Below are positions 1 through 9,118 of a stretch of 64,000 nucleotides of DNA, one piece after another; within the stretch, counting starts at the first letter, position 1; each line of letters opens with the position of its first letter. The stretch lies in contig JAZPZI010000008.1 in the NCBI GenBank assembly GCA_045544615.1, positions 62,001 through 126,000 on the forward strand, in the 5' to 3' direction. The stretch is from CAKSFT01 sp045544615. Its GTDB lineage: Bacteria > Bacillota > Clostridia > UBA1381. Position numbers and translations under genes: made by a program. The notes beneath the pieces are model-generated. The model saw nothing but the letters and a program-made list of their open reading frames with translations, did no database searches and had not been told where the DNA came from.

Positions 1-1285
1 ACGGAAGATTCTTTGTTTTATTAAAGATTACATATTCGCCTGTGCGGTCCTTAAAATAAATATTGTATGTTTTATTGTCGAGGTCGAGAATCAGCCTGAA
101 ATCGGTAATCTCAACCCATTTTTTGCCTGATTGTGTGGTGTTGTTTGTGGCAGAACCGGTGCCGATGTATGTTACATGCTGGCATTGCTCGCGGTTTCCG
201 TAGTTATATGCCGACAAGCCTAAAAGAGCTTCGTAATCGTTGTCCGAGGTATAGTTTCCGAGAGCAAACATCGGCGTGTATTGCGGAGTTATAGTTGTTC
301 CGGAGTTCTGACCGTTACCCGAAATCCATTCTACATTATTTCCCGAACTGTTAAAAGCATCGAGCTTGAATTCGATAATAGCAAGACCTGTGTCAGGGAG
401 GATATTAAAACTCTTTTTGACTAAAAAATCTTTTTTGTTGGGAGTAACTGCGCCGAGTGAATTATCGGTTCTGTAGAAAAAGTCAATCCCTTCATTGAAA
501 CCAAAGTCGCTTATGAGAGCTTTGGCAGGGTTGTTGAAATCTTCAGATACAATTGTGGTGGTAACGCCTGATGCGGTGTTTGTAATCTTGAAATTATCAA
601 GTATAAAAACTCCGGTAGAAACGGCATCTTTGTAAGATATATCAATTCTTGTGATAGCCTTGTTTTTGAGCACGCCGCTCAAAGTAACAGGAGTGCTTTT
701 TGCGATTTCATTTCCGTTTATCAGAGCAGTTATGGTTTCAGCCTCGTGGTCCACAGAAAAACCAAGTGTTGTTGGCTGAGAGGTTGAAATCCAACTGTTG
801 CGGCTTGTTGAGAGCAGATTGCTGCCATTTACGGCAAGACTTGAATTTCCGTTGCCGACCGAAATGGTGAAAAGCTCGGCAAAGCCGTCGGTTTCGCTCC
901 CGGTATAAAATGTCCAGAGCATATTCCCGTTTGCTGTTGTCCATGAGTTAGTCGCAGTTGTTTCGGCATCTATGGATATTACGGTTGTTCCGTCAGAGGC
1001 TGAATTGTTCGTCATTGTTTTTCTGAAAAAAGGAGCTCTGCTGCCGATAGCACCTGTGTCAATACCTGAAATATAAACCTTACCGTCATAAACTGTGACT
1101 TCAGCCGGGATTGTTGGAAGAGAGCTGTTGACTACGCCCGGCATACTATGATAAGGAAATAGTTCTGCTTCAATATCGGTAAAGATGTTATTGCCATTGA
1201 AGAAATCCTGTTCCAATACGGTGGCAGATGCAACTGTCGAAAAAGTTGCAAAAAACAAAAGAACAGATAAAAATATTTTTTTCAT
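1..1285 (-). CDS. Secreted two-domain protein of unknown function, 3' end cut by window edge
   Basis: The reading frame is open from an ATG at 1285 to the window edge (428 codons, no stop), so the C-terminus is missing. The N-terminus (MKKIFLSVLLFFATFSTVASA) is a typical Sec signal peptide with a basic start, a hydrophobic core and an AxA-type cleavage site. The mature part looks like two successive beta-rich, concanavalin/LamG-like segments; the first ends near a 'FILDNFKI' motif and the second carries 'LILDLDNKTYNIYF' followed by 'GEYVIFNK'. The same landmarks in the same order occur in the secreted protein at 19174-20994, so the two are paralogues. I do not recognise an enzyme motif; carbohydrate or surface binding is inference only. 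An AGAGG ribosome site lies just upstream, and a perfect promoter lies at 1318-1346. Confidence 0.8.
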   Translation of the reverse strand, partial: MKKIFLSVLLFFATFSTVASATVLEQDFFNGNNIFTDIEAELFPYHSMPGVVNSSLPTIPAEVTVYDGKVYISGIDTGAIGSRAPFFRKTMTNNSASDGTTVISIDAETTATNSWTTANGNMLWTFYTGSETDGFAELFTISVGNGNSSLAVNGSNLLSTSRNSWISTSQPTTLGFSVDHEAETITALINGNEIAKSTPVTLSGVLKNKAITRIDISYKDAVSTGVFILDNFKITNTASGVTTTIVSEDFNNPAKALISDFGFNEGIDFFYRTDNSLGAVTPNKKDFLVKKSFNILPDTGLAIIEFKLDAFNSSGNNVEWISGNGQNSGTTITPQYTPMFALGNYTSDNDYEALLGLSAYNYGNREQCQHVTYIGTGSATNNTTQSGKKWVEITDFRLILDLDNKTYNIYFKDRTGEYVIFNKTKNLP

Positions 1286-1317
1286 TAAAACACCTCTTTT
1301 GTCTGGAATATACTTCT

Positions 1318-1346
1318 ATTATAAATCACTATGTAAGATTTGTCAA
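1318..1346 (-). promoter_or_regulatory. Promoter of the left-edge secreted-protein gene
   Basis: On the minus strand TTGACA (1341-1346) and TATAAT (1318-1323) are separated by exactly 17 nt, which is a consensus vegetative sigma-A promoter. It gives a short leader before the ATG at 1285. Confidence 0.8.
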
Positions 1347-1376
1347 TTTTATAAAGCAAATTAAAATATTGCAAAC

Positions 1377-1407
1377 AAAAACAGTCTACCAACGATAGAC
1401 TGTTTTT
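1377..1407 (-). terminator. Rho-independent terminator after the rubredoxin operon
   Basis: A 12-bp stem (AAAAACAGTCTA paired with TAGACTGTTTTT) with a 7-nt loop lies directly after the stop of the gene ending at 1412. It is flanked by A/T runs on both sides and separates that operon from the promoter at 1318-1346. Confidence 0.8.
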
Positions 1408-1411
1408 GATG

Positions 1412-2014
1412 TTATATCTTTTCAAAATCCTGTACACCGTGCTTACAAAGCGGACAGATAAAATCGTCGGGGAGAGGTTCGCCCTCGTAGATATATCCAC
1501 AGATTTTGCAACGGTAGCCACCTTTTTTCTCGCCTTGTGGCTTTGGTTTGATTGATTTGTGGTAGTAGGCATAGGTTGCAGACGGAGTATCGGAGAGCGA
1601 TACCGCCTCGGTGACTTCGGCAATAAACATTGTATGAGTGCCGAGGTCGAGGGTGTTTACCACCTTGCCGCTGATATATGCGTTTGTGCCGGCTGTGACA
1701 TATTTCACGCCGTTTGCGGCAGTTGCACTACCCGGATAGTCGGCAAATTTGTCAACCTCTCTGCCGCTCTGGAAACCAAATCGACGGAAAAGCTCGAAGT
1801 CGGCATCTTCCGAGATAACCGAAACATTAAAAATGCCTGTATCCTTTATGATATCGTGTGTGTAGTTATCCTTATTTATAGTAAATGAAATCTGAAGCGG
1901 TGTATCGGTAACCTGCATAACGGTATTTATGATACATCCGTTATCCTTTTTCGAATCATTTGCTGATATAACGAAAAGTCCGTAGCTTAGTTTAAAAAGT
2001 ACAGTAGTATCCAT
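1412..2014 (-). CDS. hrb: High-molecular-weight rubredoxin (flavin reductase-like domain plus rubredoxin)
   Basis: This 200-residue protein has an N-terminal FMN-binding flavin-reductase-like domain (about residues 1-150, starting 'LFKLSYGLFVISA') and a C-terminal rubredoxin domain (about 165-200). The rubredoxin domain has the two iron-binding pairs CKICGYIY and CPLCKHG. This is the architecture of clostridial/Moorella Hrb, an electron carrier that passes electrons from NAD(P)H-dependent enzymes to flavodiiron oxidases in oxygen or NO defence. No flavodiiron gene lies next to it here. It follows the VanW-like gene by 20 nt with a good AAAGGAGT site and no promoter of its own, so it is probably the last gene of a three-gene operon. 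Confidence 0.9.
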   Translation of the reverse strand: MDTTVLFKLSYGLFVISANDSKKDNGCIINTVMQVTDTPLQISFTINKDNYTHDIIKDTGIFNVSVISEDADFELFRRFGFQSGREVDKFADYPGSATAANGVKYVTAGTNAYISGKVVNTLDLGTHTMFIAEVTEAVSLSDTPSATYAYYHKSIKPKPQGEKKGGYRCKICGYIYEGEPLPDDFICPLCKHGVQDFEKI

Positions 2015-2034
2015 CTTATAAAACTCCTTTAATA

Positions 2035-4041
2035 TTAAAGACCTTCAGGGTATCCGTCCTCCTTGAGCGCAGGCTCTGATGGTTCCGGCTCAGCTGGTGC
2101 AGGTTCAGGCTCTGGTGTTGAAGGAGTGTCAGGGGTTTCGGGAGAATCCGGTGTTGTCGGTGTATCAGGTGTTGTTCCGGTTGGAACATCGCCGCCTTCT
2201 GCCGGAGGTGTGCCTGTTGCTGTACCTACAAGTATTTCACCCGGAGTTGCACGGTATGTGCTTCTGGTAGAACTCTGGCTTATAACATTGCCGTTTGCAT
2301 CAAGAACACGCTTGTATGCGACATATACGCTGCCTGATTTACCCTGCGATACAACCTTGGTTGTGCCGACAGGTAAAGTCGGGTCGGGAACTTCCTTCAT
2401 AGTTGGCGCAACAGATGAAACCTTCTGGCTTGATACTTCGACGATTTTCTTTGCCTCAGCAGGGCCGAGGATTGATACCGTGAGGTTTCTCGATGCTGAT
2501 GTTGCAACGATTTTAATAGGTGCGCCTGTGTTGTTTTTGAACCTGAAATCAAGCGCTCCGTATGATACTGTTGCATCCTGACCGCCCGGTACATAGGAAA
2601 TAGGGAGTGAGTGGTTGTGACGTTCTACAATTTCAAGGTCAGCTCTCAAAACTGCACAGTAGAGTGTGCTTGAAGTCTGACATACGCCGCCGCCTACACC
2701 TTCGGTCTTTTTGCCGTCGGCAAAGATTGTTGCCATCTTGAATCCGTTTGCGGCGTTTGCGTTTCCTACAACATCGTTATACGAAAATTCTGCGTCGGCA
2801 GGAAGAATAAGCCCGTTTATCTTGCTTGCAGCAAGCTCAACGTTGTATGCACGGTTTGCAGACGATGATGAGTAGTTTGACGAATAGGTTGCAAGAGTTG
2901 TTCCGAAGAGCGAACTCTGAATCGACTCGGTTGTAATCTCGGGGATTGTCTGTATAACGTCGATTGTTCCGGCAATTCCGTTGTTTACCTGGTCAACCAG
3001 TGCTGAAAGCTTTGCTTTGTCAATCTCAAGACCAACCACGTGATCGGTGATTATAACTTCGTTTCCTTCAATCACATACTCTGCATCCTTTGCCTCGGCT
3101 GAGAGTTCCTTATAGAGCTTGTCGGCATCGAGCTTGTCGGATGCGTTGTTTATGAGTGTTACAGGGATGTCTTTGGTTTTACCCATTCTTACGCTGTCTG
3201 AGAACTCTGACAATGCAAGGTCGACATTGTGGCTCTGACCTGCGGTTGCAGGAGTAATCGAGAGAAGATTGTTTTCAACAGTAATCTTAATGTCCTCGCC
3301 TTCGCCGTGGACTTTAGCGCCGAGGTTATAAAGTATTCCCGAGAGAACTTCTTCATTAAAGCTTGGCTTTGCACCGATATCTGCTTTTGCAAAGAATGAG
3401 CGAAGAATATTCCATGAATTTTCATAGAATTTACCGCTTCTTCCGAAATTGTAAGCATCCTCTGCGGTACCCTTGATATCGGTTGCATATTCGATTTCCT
3501 CTGCAGTAAACTCGGCAGAAACCTTGTCGGTCTCTGTTTCAAACACTACCGAGAAATTCTTTTCAAGCGGTTCGTATTCTGTAGCAATCAGCTTTTCTGC
3601 CTCATCCTGTGTAAGTCCTGACAAATTGATATCCTTTACATATACATTATTTGCAATAACACCATCAGCAAGTGTCATAGGGAGTGCAATAAAGCCTGCG
3701 GCAAGTACTGCGACTATTGATGTGGGAATCACAACATATCTTGCCTTGAAAGTGCTTGCTTTCTTTGTTTTCGGCTTTGGCTCGGACTTTTTGTGGCCTT
3801 TACCCTTTCTGCGGTCTTTGCGAGATGTATAAGTATATTCAGGTGAGTGGGTTATGTCACTTTCTTCAGTGCCGGCAGCTTCTTCTACGACCTCAACGGG
3901 CTCGTCTGCTGTGTCTGCCTCGGGTACGGTTTCTTCTGCTTCTTCTGCGACAGTTTCAGCTGTAACGTCTTCTGCAGTTTCTTCTGCGGTCATTTCGACC
4001 TTTTCTTCTTCGGGAGAAGGTGTCAGATTTTCTTTTTCCAT
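2035..4041 (-). CDS. VanW family protein with peptidoglycan-binding-like repeats
   Basis: The protein has 668 residues. The N-terminal 100 residues are very acidic and then basic (KDRRKGKGHKK), followed by one membrane segment near 105-125 (VVIPTSIVAVLAAGFIALP), giving a cytoplasmic tail and a large outer part. Residues about 130-370 hold two repeats of the YoaR/PG_binding_4 type (first one begins 'VYVKDINLSGLTQDEA'). The VanW domain follows (about 400-520), with its signature 'FSYNDVVG...GGGVCQTSSTLYCAVLRADLEIVERHNHS'. A short G5-like strand-rich segment and a Pro/Thr/Glu-rich tail (about 610-668) end the protein. The family is associated with cell-wall binding or modification; the exact reaction is unknown. 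It lies 18 nt after the YkgJ-like gene. Confidence 0.88.
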   Translation of the reverse strand: MEKENLTPSPEEEKVEMTAEETAEDVTAETVAEEAEETVPEADTADEPVEVVEEAAGTEESDITHSPEYTYTSRKDRRKGKGHKKSEPKPKTKKASTFKARYVVIPTSIVAVLAAGFIALPMTLADGVIANNVYVKDINLSGLTQDEAEKLIATEYEPLEKNFSVVFETETDKVSAEFTAEEIEYATDIKGTAEDAYNFGRSGKFYENSWNILRSFFAKADIGAKPSFNEEVLSGILYNLGAKVHGEGEDIKITVENNLLSITPATAGQSHNVDLALSEFSDSVRMGKTKDIPVTLINNASDKLDADKLYKELSAEAKDAEYVIEGNEVIITDHVVGLEIDKAKLSALVDQVNNGIAGTIDVIQTIPEITTESIQSSLFGTTLATYSSNYSSSSANRAYNVELAASKINGLILPADAEFSYNDVVGNANAANGFKMATIFADGKKTEGVGGGVCQTSSTLYCAVLRADLEIVERHNHSLPISYVPGGQDATVSYGALDFRFKNNTGAPIKIVATSASRNLTVSILGPAEAKKIVEVSSQKVSSVAPTMKEVPDPTLPVGTTKVVSQGKSGSVYVAYKRVLDANGNVISQSSTRSTYRATPGEILVGTATGTPPAEGGDVPTGTTPDTPTTPDSPETPDTPSTPEPEPAPAEPEPSEPALKEDGYPEGL

Positions 4042-4059
4042 AATAAAAATATCCCCTCT

Positions 4060-4575
4060 TTATATAAATTTCTCAAATTCTTTTAAATATTCGGTATATG
4101 CCTTTAAAAATTCTGCAAACTCTTTGTTTTTGGATAGTGTCAAAAATGCCTTTCTGACATTTTTTATAAACCCTGCATCAAAATCGTCAAGCTCGAAATT
4201 TGCACCAAGCGGGCAAATTCCTTTTGAGCGTGGGTCGATTATAATATCGAGCTTTCCGTCATCGCCAAGAATCGGTGTGAGCGGGAAGATACGACAGGCA
4301 AGCGGTCGCTGATAGCGGTCGCATGTGCCGTTGCAGAACGCAATCCAGAGCGGTTTTTTCTTTCCCTCAAATTCATAGGTAAAATCGGATTTCTCGCATT
4401 TTATCCAGTCGGGGTTCAAGAGGTCAAAAACCCGCTTTTCGCCCGGGAAAAGATACATTCCGCTATCCTCGCCCTTACAGCATGCAGCATCGCAAAGCTT
4501 ACCGCAATCCGCCTTGACGGGAGTGGATTTGTCGAATAGTTTGTAGAGTTGTAGATATACATAAGCCGAATTCAT
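4060..4575 (-). CDS. YkgJ-type cysteine-cluster protein
   Basis: The product is a 171-residue soluble protein with the cysteine pattern of the YkgJ/UPF0153 putative zinc- or iron-binding family: 'CGKLCDAACCKG' near residue 24, 'FCNGTCDRYQRPLACRIFPL' near 80-100 and 'GICPLGANFEL' near 120. The 'RPLACRIFPL' core is the most characteristic part. The family has no settled reaction. It is first in the operon with the VanW-like protein and Hrb, preceded by a good promoter at 4613-4641. The shared operon with a rubredoxin is compatible with a metal or redox role, but that is inference. Confidence 0.82.
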   Translation of the reverse strand: MNSAYVYLQLYKLFDKSTPVKADCGKLCDAACCKGEDSGMYLFPGEKRVFDLLNPDWIKCEKSDFTYEFEGKKKPLWIAFCNGTCDRYQRPLACRIFPLTPILGDDGKLDIIIDPRSKGICPLGANFELDDFDAGFIKNVRKAFLTLSKNKEFAEFLKAYTEYLKEFEKFI

Positions 4576-4612
4576 AGATTATCACCTATTTTAAAAATTC
4601 TTTTCTGATTTT

Positions 4613-4641
4613 AGTATACCATAAACCGCCGATAAAAACAA
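4613..4641 (-). promoter_or_regulatory. Promoter of the YkgJ/VanW/hrb operon
   Basis: On the minus strand TTGTTT (4636-4641) and TATACT (4613-4618) are separated by 17 nt, about 40 nt upstream of the ATG at 4575. Confidence 0.6.
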
Positions 4642-4709
4642 TAGAAATTTCATTATAATCCAATAAAAAAATTTATTTTAACAAAAAATGTAATATATTG
4701 AAAGAAAAT

Positions 4710-4738
4710 TTGACAAAAATGTATATATGTAGTATAAT
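4710..4738 (+). promoter_or_regulatory. Consensus promoter of the topoisomerase operon
   Basis: TTGACA (4710-4715) and TATAAT (4733-4738) are separated by exactly 17 nt and lead to a leader of about 75 nt before the ATG at 4819. A second TATAAT occurs near 4785 without a clear -35 box. Confidence 0.85.
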
Positions 4739-4818
4739 ATAATAAGAATTTTGTAATTTAAATAACATTATATGGTGATTTGCTATATAATGAAGAATAT
4801 GTATAAGAGGTATCAGAT

Positions 4819-6840
4819 ATGGCAAAGAAAAAGGAAGAATACGGAAATGACAGTATTACGCTACTAAAAGGTGCGGAAACGGTCAGAAAACGTCCTGCGG
4901 TAATTTTCGGCTCGGACGGACTCGAGGGATGCTGTCATTCATTTTTCGAAATCTTATCAAACTCTGTCGATGAAGCAAGAGAGGGCTACGGTGATGTCAT
5001 TGAAGTGACAAGGTTTTCCGATGGTTCAATCGAGGTTGCAGACCACGGCAGAGGTATCCCGCTCGGCTTTAACGAAAAGGAACAGCGCTATAACTGGGAG
5101 CTTGTTTTCTGCGAGCTTTATGCCGGCGGTAAATATAACAATAACGAGGGCGGAGCGTACGAGTACAGCTTAGGTCTGAACGGCCTTGGTGCCTGTGCCA
5201 CACAGTTCAGCTCGGAGTTTATGGATGTTACCGTAACAAGCAACAAAACAAAATATACACTCCATTTTGAAAAGGGTGAAAACATCGGAGGACTTCACGA
5301 GGAACCGGTAAGAACGGTGCAGACCGGAACAACGATTCTCTGGAAACCCGACCGTGATGTATTTACCGATACGGCAATTCCGGTTGAGTTTTTCAAGGAA
5401 AAGCTCGAGCAACAGGCGATGACCAATGCCGGCTTGAAGTTTATATTCTATAACGAAACCGAAACCGGAATGGAGATGTATGAATACTACTACAAAGAAG
5501 GTATCATCGACCGCCTGAAGGAGAAGGTAAGAGAGGATAACTTCACTACCATTGAGGTATGGAATACAGAAAGAAAGGGTAAAGACCGTGAGGATTTGCC
5601 CGAGTACAAGATGAAGATGGAGGTTGCGTTCTGTTTTTCGCAGACTGTAAACTTCCTTGAATACTATCACAACTCAAGCTGGCTTGAACATGGCGGCTCG
5701 CCCGATAAGGCGGTAAAGAACGCATTTGTATATGCGCTCGACCAGTATTTGAAATCAAGCGGAAAATATAACAAGAATGAGTCAAAGATAAGCTTTAACG
5801 ATGTTGCCGATTGTCTGTGTCTTGTAATCAACTCGTTCTCGACCCAGACAAGCTATGAAAACCAGACTAAAAAGGCTATAACAAACAAGTTCATTCAGGA
5901 AGCGATGACCGACTTTTTGCGTCATCAGCTTGAGGTGTACTTCATAGAGAACAAAATTGATGCAGAAAAGATTGCCAATCAGGTGCTTATCAACAAGCGT
6001 TCAAGAGAGAATGCCGAAAAGGTAAGAATTGAGGTAAAGAAGAAGCTCACCGGCACAATGGATATCACAAACCGAGTTGAGAAGTTTGTTGACTGCCGAA
6101 GCAAGGACATTGAAAAACGTGAGATATATATAGTGGAAGGTGACTCGGCACTCGGCTCGTGTAAGCTTGCTCGTGACCCGTCATTTCAGGCTATTATGCC
6201 AATCCGAGGTAAAATCTTAAACTGCTTAAAAGCCGACTATTCAAAGATTTTCAAGAGTGATATTATTCTTGACTTAGTCAGGGTTTTGGGATGCGGAATC
6301 GAGATAAAGACAAAGCATTCGGCAAAGGGAATCGAGGCTTTCGACCTTGACAAGCTTCGCTGGGACAAGGTTATCATCTGTACCGATGCCGATGTCGACG
6401 GATTCCAGATAAGAACGCTTGTGCTTACCATGATTTACCGACTTATGCCGACACTTATCGAGGTGGGCAAGGTTTATATTGCAGAATCACCGCTTTATGA
6501 AATCTCGATACTAAAGGGTAAGAGAAAGGGCGAGAAGCTCTTTGCCTACACCGACGGCGAAAAGGACAAAAAGGTGGCAGAACTTGTAGATAGCGGTATG
6601 AGCAAGGAAAAGGACGACTTTGAGATAAAGAGAAGTAAAGGTCTTGGTGAAAACCAGCCCGATATGATGAGTTTGACAACAATGCACCCTGCAACAAGAC
6701 GACTTATCAGAGTAACGCCCGAGAATGTAGAAAGAACGGCAGAGATGTTTGATGTTCTTTTGGGTGATAGCCTGCAGGAAAGAAAGGATTACATCGCCGA
6801 AAAGGGCGGACTTTATATGGAAATGCTCGATTTGAGCTAA
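4819..6840 (+). CDS. Divergent type IIA topoisomerase ATPase subunit (ParE/GyrB-like)
   Basis: The 673-residue protein has the GHKL ATPase fold, with catalytic Glu44 in 'EILSNSVDEA', 'DHGRGIP' at 75-81, the lid 'GLNGLGA' near 119 and the transducer 'QTK' lysine near 351. The TOPRIM domain has 'EGDSALGS' from Glu440 and 'DADVDG' at 523-528. Several normally fixed positions differ: the usual 'DN' after the catalytic Glu is 'SN', 'DNGRGIP' is 'DHGRGIP', and 'EGDSAGGS' is 'EGDSALGS'. It is therefore not a canonical GyrB but a divergent ParE-like paralogue. It pairs with the ParC-like gene 30 nt downstream. The likely role is relaxation or decatenation of DNA; the chromosome presumably also has a standard gyrase elsewhere. 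Confidence 0.88.
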   Translation: MAKKKEEYGNDSITLLKGAETVRKRPAVIFGSDGLEGCCHSFFEILSNSVDEAREGYGDVIEVTRFSDGSIEVADHGRGIPLGFNEKEQRYNWELVFCELYAGGKYNNNEGGAYEYSLGLNGLGACATQFSSEFMDVTVTSNKTKYTLHFEKGENIGGLHEEPVRTVQTGTTILWKPDRDVFTDTAIPVEFFKEKLEQQAMTNAGLKFIFYNETETGMEMYEYYYKEGIIDRLKEKVREDNFTTIEVWNTERKGKDREDLPEYKMKMEVAFCFSQTVNFLEYYHNSSWLEHGGSPDKAVKNAFVYALDQYLKSSGKYNKNESKISFNDVADCLCLVINSFSTQTSYENQTKKAITNKFIQEAMTDFLRHQLEVYFIENKIDAEKIANQVLINKRSRENAEKVRIEVKKKLTGTMDITNRVEKFVDCRSKDIEKREIYIVEGDSALGSCKLARDPSFQAIMPIRGKILNCLKADYSKIFKSDIILDLVRVLGCGIEIKTKHSAKGIEAFDLDKLRWDKVIICTDADVDGFQIRTLVLTMIYRLMPTLIEVGKVYIAESPLYEISILKGKRKGEKLFAYTDGEKDKKVAELVDSGMSKEKDDFEIKRSKGLGENQPDMMSLTTMHPATRRLIRVTPENVERTAEMFDVLLGDSLQERKDYIAEKGGLYMEMLDLS

Positions 6841-6870
6841 CCGAAAAAAGAGATTTAGGAGTTTTAAAAG

Positions 6871-9096
6871 ATGGCGAGAAAGAAGAAGGAAGAAATCGAA
6901 GAAATAGTCCTTGCCCCGATTGCGGAGCAACCGATTACCGAAACTCTTGAGAAAAACTATATGCCATATGCAATGAGTGTTATAGTATCAAGAGCTATTC
7001 CCGAAATAGACGGCTTGAAGCCTGCCCACAGAAAGCTTTTATATACAATGTATAAGATGGGACTTCTGGGCGGAAAGCTTACCAAGTCTGCCAATGTGGT
7101 GGGACAGACGATGAAGCTGAACCCACACGGCGATATGGCGATTTATGAAACAATGGTGCGACTAACCGAGGGTAACGAGGCACTTTTGCATCCGTTTGTT
7201 GAGTCGCAGGGTAACTTCGGTAAGCAGTATTCAAGGGATATGGCGTTTGCAGCATCACGTTATACCGAGGTACGACTTGCGCCGATTTGTCAGGAGATGT
7301 TTGCCGACATCAATAAAAACACAGTTCCGTTTGTGGATAACTATGATGGTGAACTGAAGGAACCTGTGCTTTTGCCGACGGCGTTTCCGAATGTTCTGGT
7401 AAACCCGAACCAGGGTATTGCGGTTGGTATGGCGAGCAATATCTGTTCATTCAATCTCCGTGAGGTGTGCGATGCGACTATTGCATATCTCCAGGACGAG
7501 AATGCAGATATTATCGAATATATGCCTGCACCTGATTTTTCGATGGGAGCAGGGATAATCTATTCAAAGGAAGAGATGCGCTCTATCTATGAAACAGGCA
7601 GAGGCAGTTTCAGGATGAGGGCATCATATGAATATGATCCGAAGAATAACTGCATCGAAATCACCGAGATTCCATACAGTACAACCTGTGAGGCGATAAT
7701 CGGGAAGATTATGGAGCTTGTAAAGGCGAACAGATTAAAGGAGATTTCCGATGCCCGTGACGAAACAGGTTTGAAGGGCTTTAAGCTGACAATCGACCTA
7801 AAGCGTGGAACAGACCCCGAGCAGTTGATGTTGAAGCTTTTCAAGCTAACACCGCTTGAGGATAGCTTTAGCTGTAACTTCAACATCCTTATCAACAACA
7901 CCCCGAAGGTTATGGGTGTAAAGGAGATAATCTCGCATTGGGTTGAGTTCAGAGAGGGATGTATCAGAAACAGTCTGAAGTTTGATAAGGACAGAAAGAG
8001 CGAAAAGCTCCACCTCTTAACCGGTCTTAAAAAGATTTTGATGGATATAGATAAGGCTATTGCAATAATCCGACACACCGAAAAGGAAGAGGATGTTGTA
8101 CCAAACCTCATGACCGGCTTTGAGATTGACAAAGTCCAGGCAGAATATGTTGCAGAGATCAAACTCCGTAACTTAAACCGTGAGTATATCTTAAACAGAA
8201 CAGCCGAAATTGAAAAGCTGATTGAGGAAATTGATAAGATTGAAAAGACCTTAAAGAGCACAAAAGAGGTCAGAAAGCTCATCATTTCGCAGCTCAATCA
8301 GATTGCCAAAAAATACGGAAAAGACAGAAAAACCCGACTCATTCTGGACGATGAGATTCAGGAATATAACGAGGAAAAGACAATCGAGGATTATCCGCTT
8401 ACAATCTTTGTGACAAAGGACGGATACCTGAAGAAGGTTAAGGAAAGCTCGTTGAAGTTTACCACAACCGACCATAAGCTCAAAGAGGATGATAAAATCA
8501 TCCAGACCATTGAAACCACAAACAAGAGTGAAATACTCTTCTTTACAAACAAGTGCGAAGTGTATAAAATCCGTACTCATGAGCTACCCGATCATAAGGT
8601 CAGCGTAATGGGCGAGTATATGCCGGGTGTTCTGGGACTGTCGGGTAGTGAGAGAATTTTATACACCGTTGTTACTATCGACTATAAGGGCGTGATGCTC
8701 TTCTCGTTTGAAAACGGTAAGATTGCAAAGGTCGGACTCGATAGCTATGCTACCAAGACAAACCGTAAAAAGCTGATTGCCGCATACTCGGATAAGGCTC
8801 CGATTTCCGACATCAAGTTCTTGCCGGAGGATTGCGAGATTATCTGCTATGCCGACAATAACAAGGTGCTTGTTGTAAACACCGAAAAGATTGCCTTGAA
8901 GTCGACCAAGTCGACACAGGGTGTGCAGGTTATGAAGCTCACCAAAAAGGGAGCAAAGATGGTAAGAGTATCTGTTGCCGCAGAGAGCGGAGTGGATAAC
9001 TTAAAATATTACAGCACCAAAAACATTCCGGCGGTCGGAAGCTTCCTTAAAAAGGATGATACCGCAAACCGTCAGATATCACTCTTTGAAGATTAA
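6871..9096 (+). CDS. Divergent type IIA topoisomerase cleavage subunit (ParC/GyrA-like)
   Basis: The 741-residue protein has the breakage-reunion domain beginning 'ITETLEKNYMPYAMSVIVSRAIPEIDGLKPAHRK', the DNA-cleaving Tyr131 in 'AASRYTEVRLAP', a coiled-coil tower (about 400-490) and a beta-pinwheel-like C-terminal domain (about 500-720). No GyrA-box (QRRGGKG) is visible, which fits a ParC-type rather than a supercoiling enzyme. The quinolone-contact helix reads 'NPHGDMAIYET': the position equivalent to E. coli GyrA Ser83 is Met89 and that of Asp87 is Glu93. The gene follows its ATPase partner in the same operon with an AGGAG site. Confidence 0.88.
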   Translation: MARKKKEEIEEIVLAPIAEQPITETLEKNYMPYAMSVIVSRAIPEIDGLKPAHRKLLYTMYKMGLLGGKLTKSANVVGQTMKLNPHGDMAIYETMVRLTEGNEALLHPFVESQGNFGKQYSRDMAFAASRYTEVRLAPICQEMFADINKNTVPFVDNYDGELKEPVLLPTAFPNVLVNPNQGIAVGMASNICSFNLREVCDATIAYLQDENADIIEYMPAPDFSMGAGIIYSKEEMRSIYETGRGSFRMRASYEYDPKNNCIEITEIPYSTTCEAIIGKIMELVKANRLKEISDARDETGLKGFKLTIDLKRGTDPEQLMLKLFKLTPLEDSFSCNFNILINNTPKVMGVKEIISHWVEFREGCIRNSLKFDKDRKSEKLHLLTGLKKILMDIDKAIAIIRHTEKEEDVVPNLMTGFEIDKVQAEYVAEIKLRNLNREYILNRTAEIEKLIEEIDKIEKTLKSTKEVRKLIISQLNQIAKKYGKDRKTRLILDDEIQEYNEEKTIEDYPLTIFVTKDGYLKKVKESSLKFTTTDHKLKEDDKIIQTIETTNKSEILFFTNKCEVYKIRTHELPDHKVSVMGEYMPGVLGLSGSERILYTVVTIDYKGVMLFSFENGKIAKVGLDSYATKTNRKKLIAAYSDKAPISDIKFLPEDCEIICYADNNKVLVVNTEKIALKSTKSTQGVQVMKLTKKGAKMVRVSVAAESGVDNLKYYSTKNIPAVGSFLKKDDTANRQISLFED

Positions 9097-9118
9097 AAAA
9101 AGCTAACGGAGGGGAAGA

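Noticed and set aside
7587..8297. 236-codon minus-strand frame
   Set aside because: Antisense to the ParC-like gene; Ser/Leu/Phe-rich as expected from mirrored codon bias.
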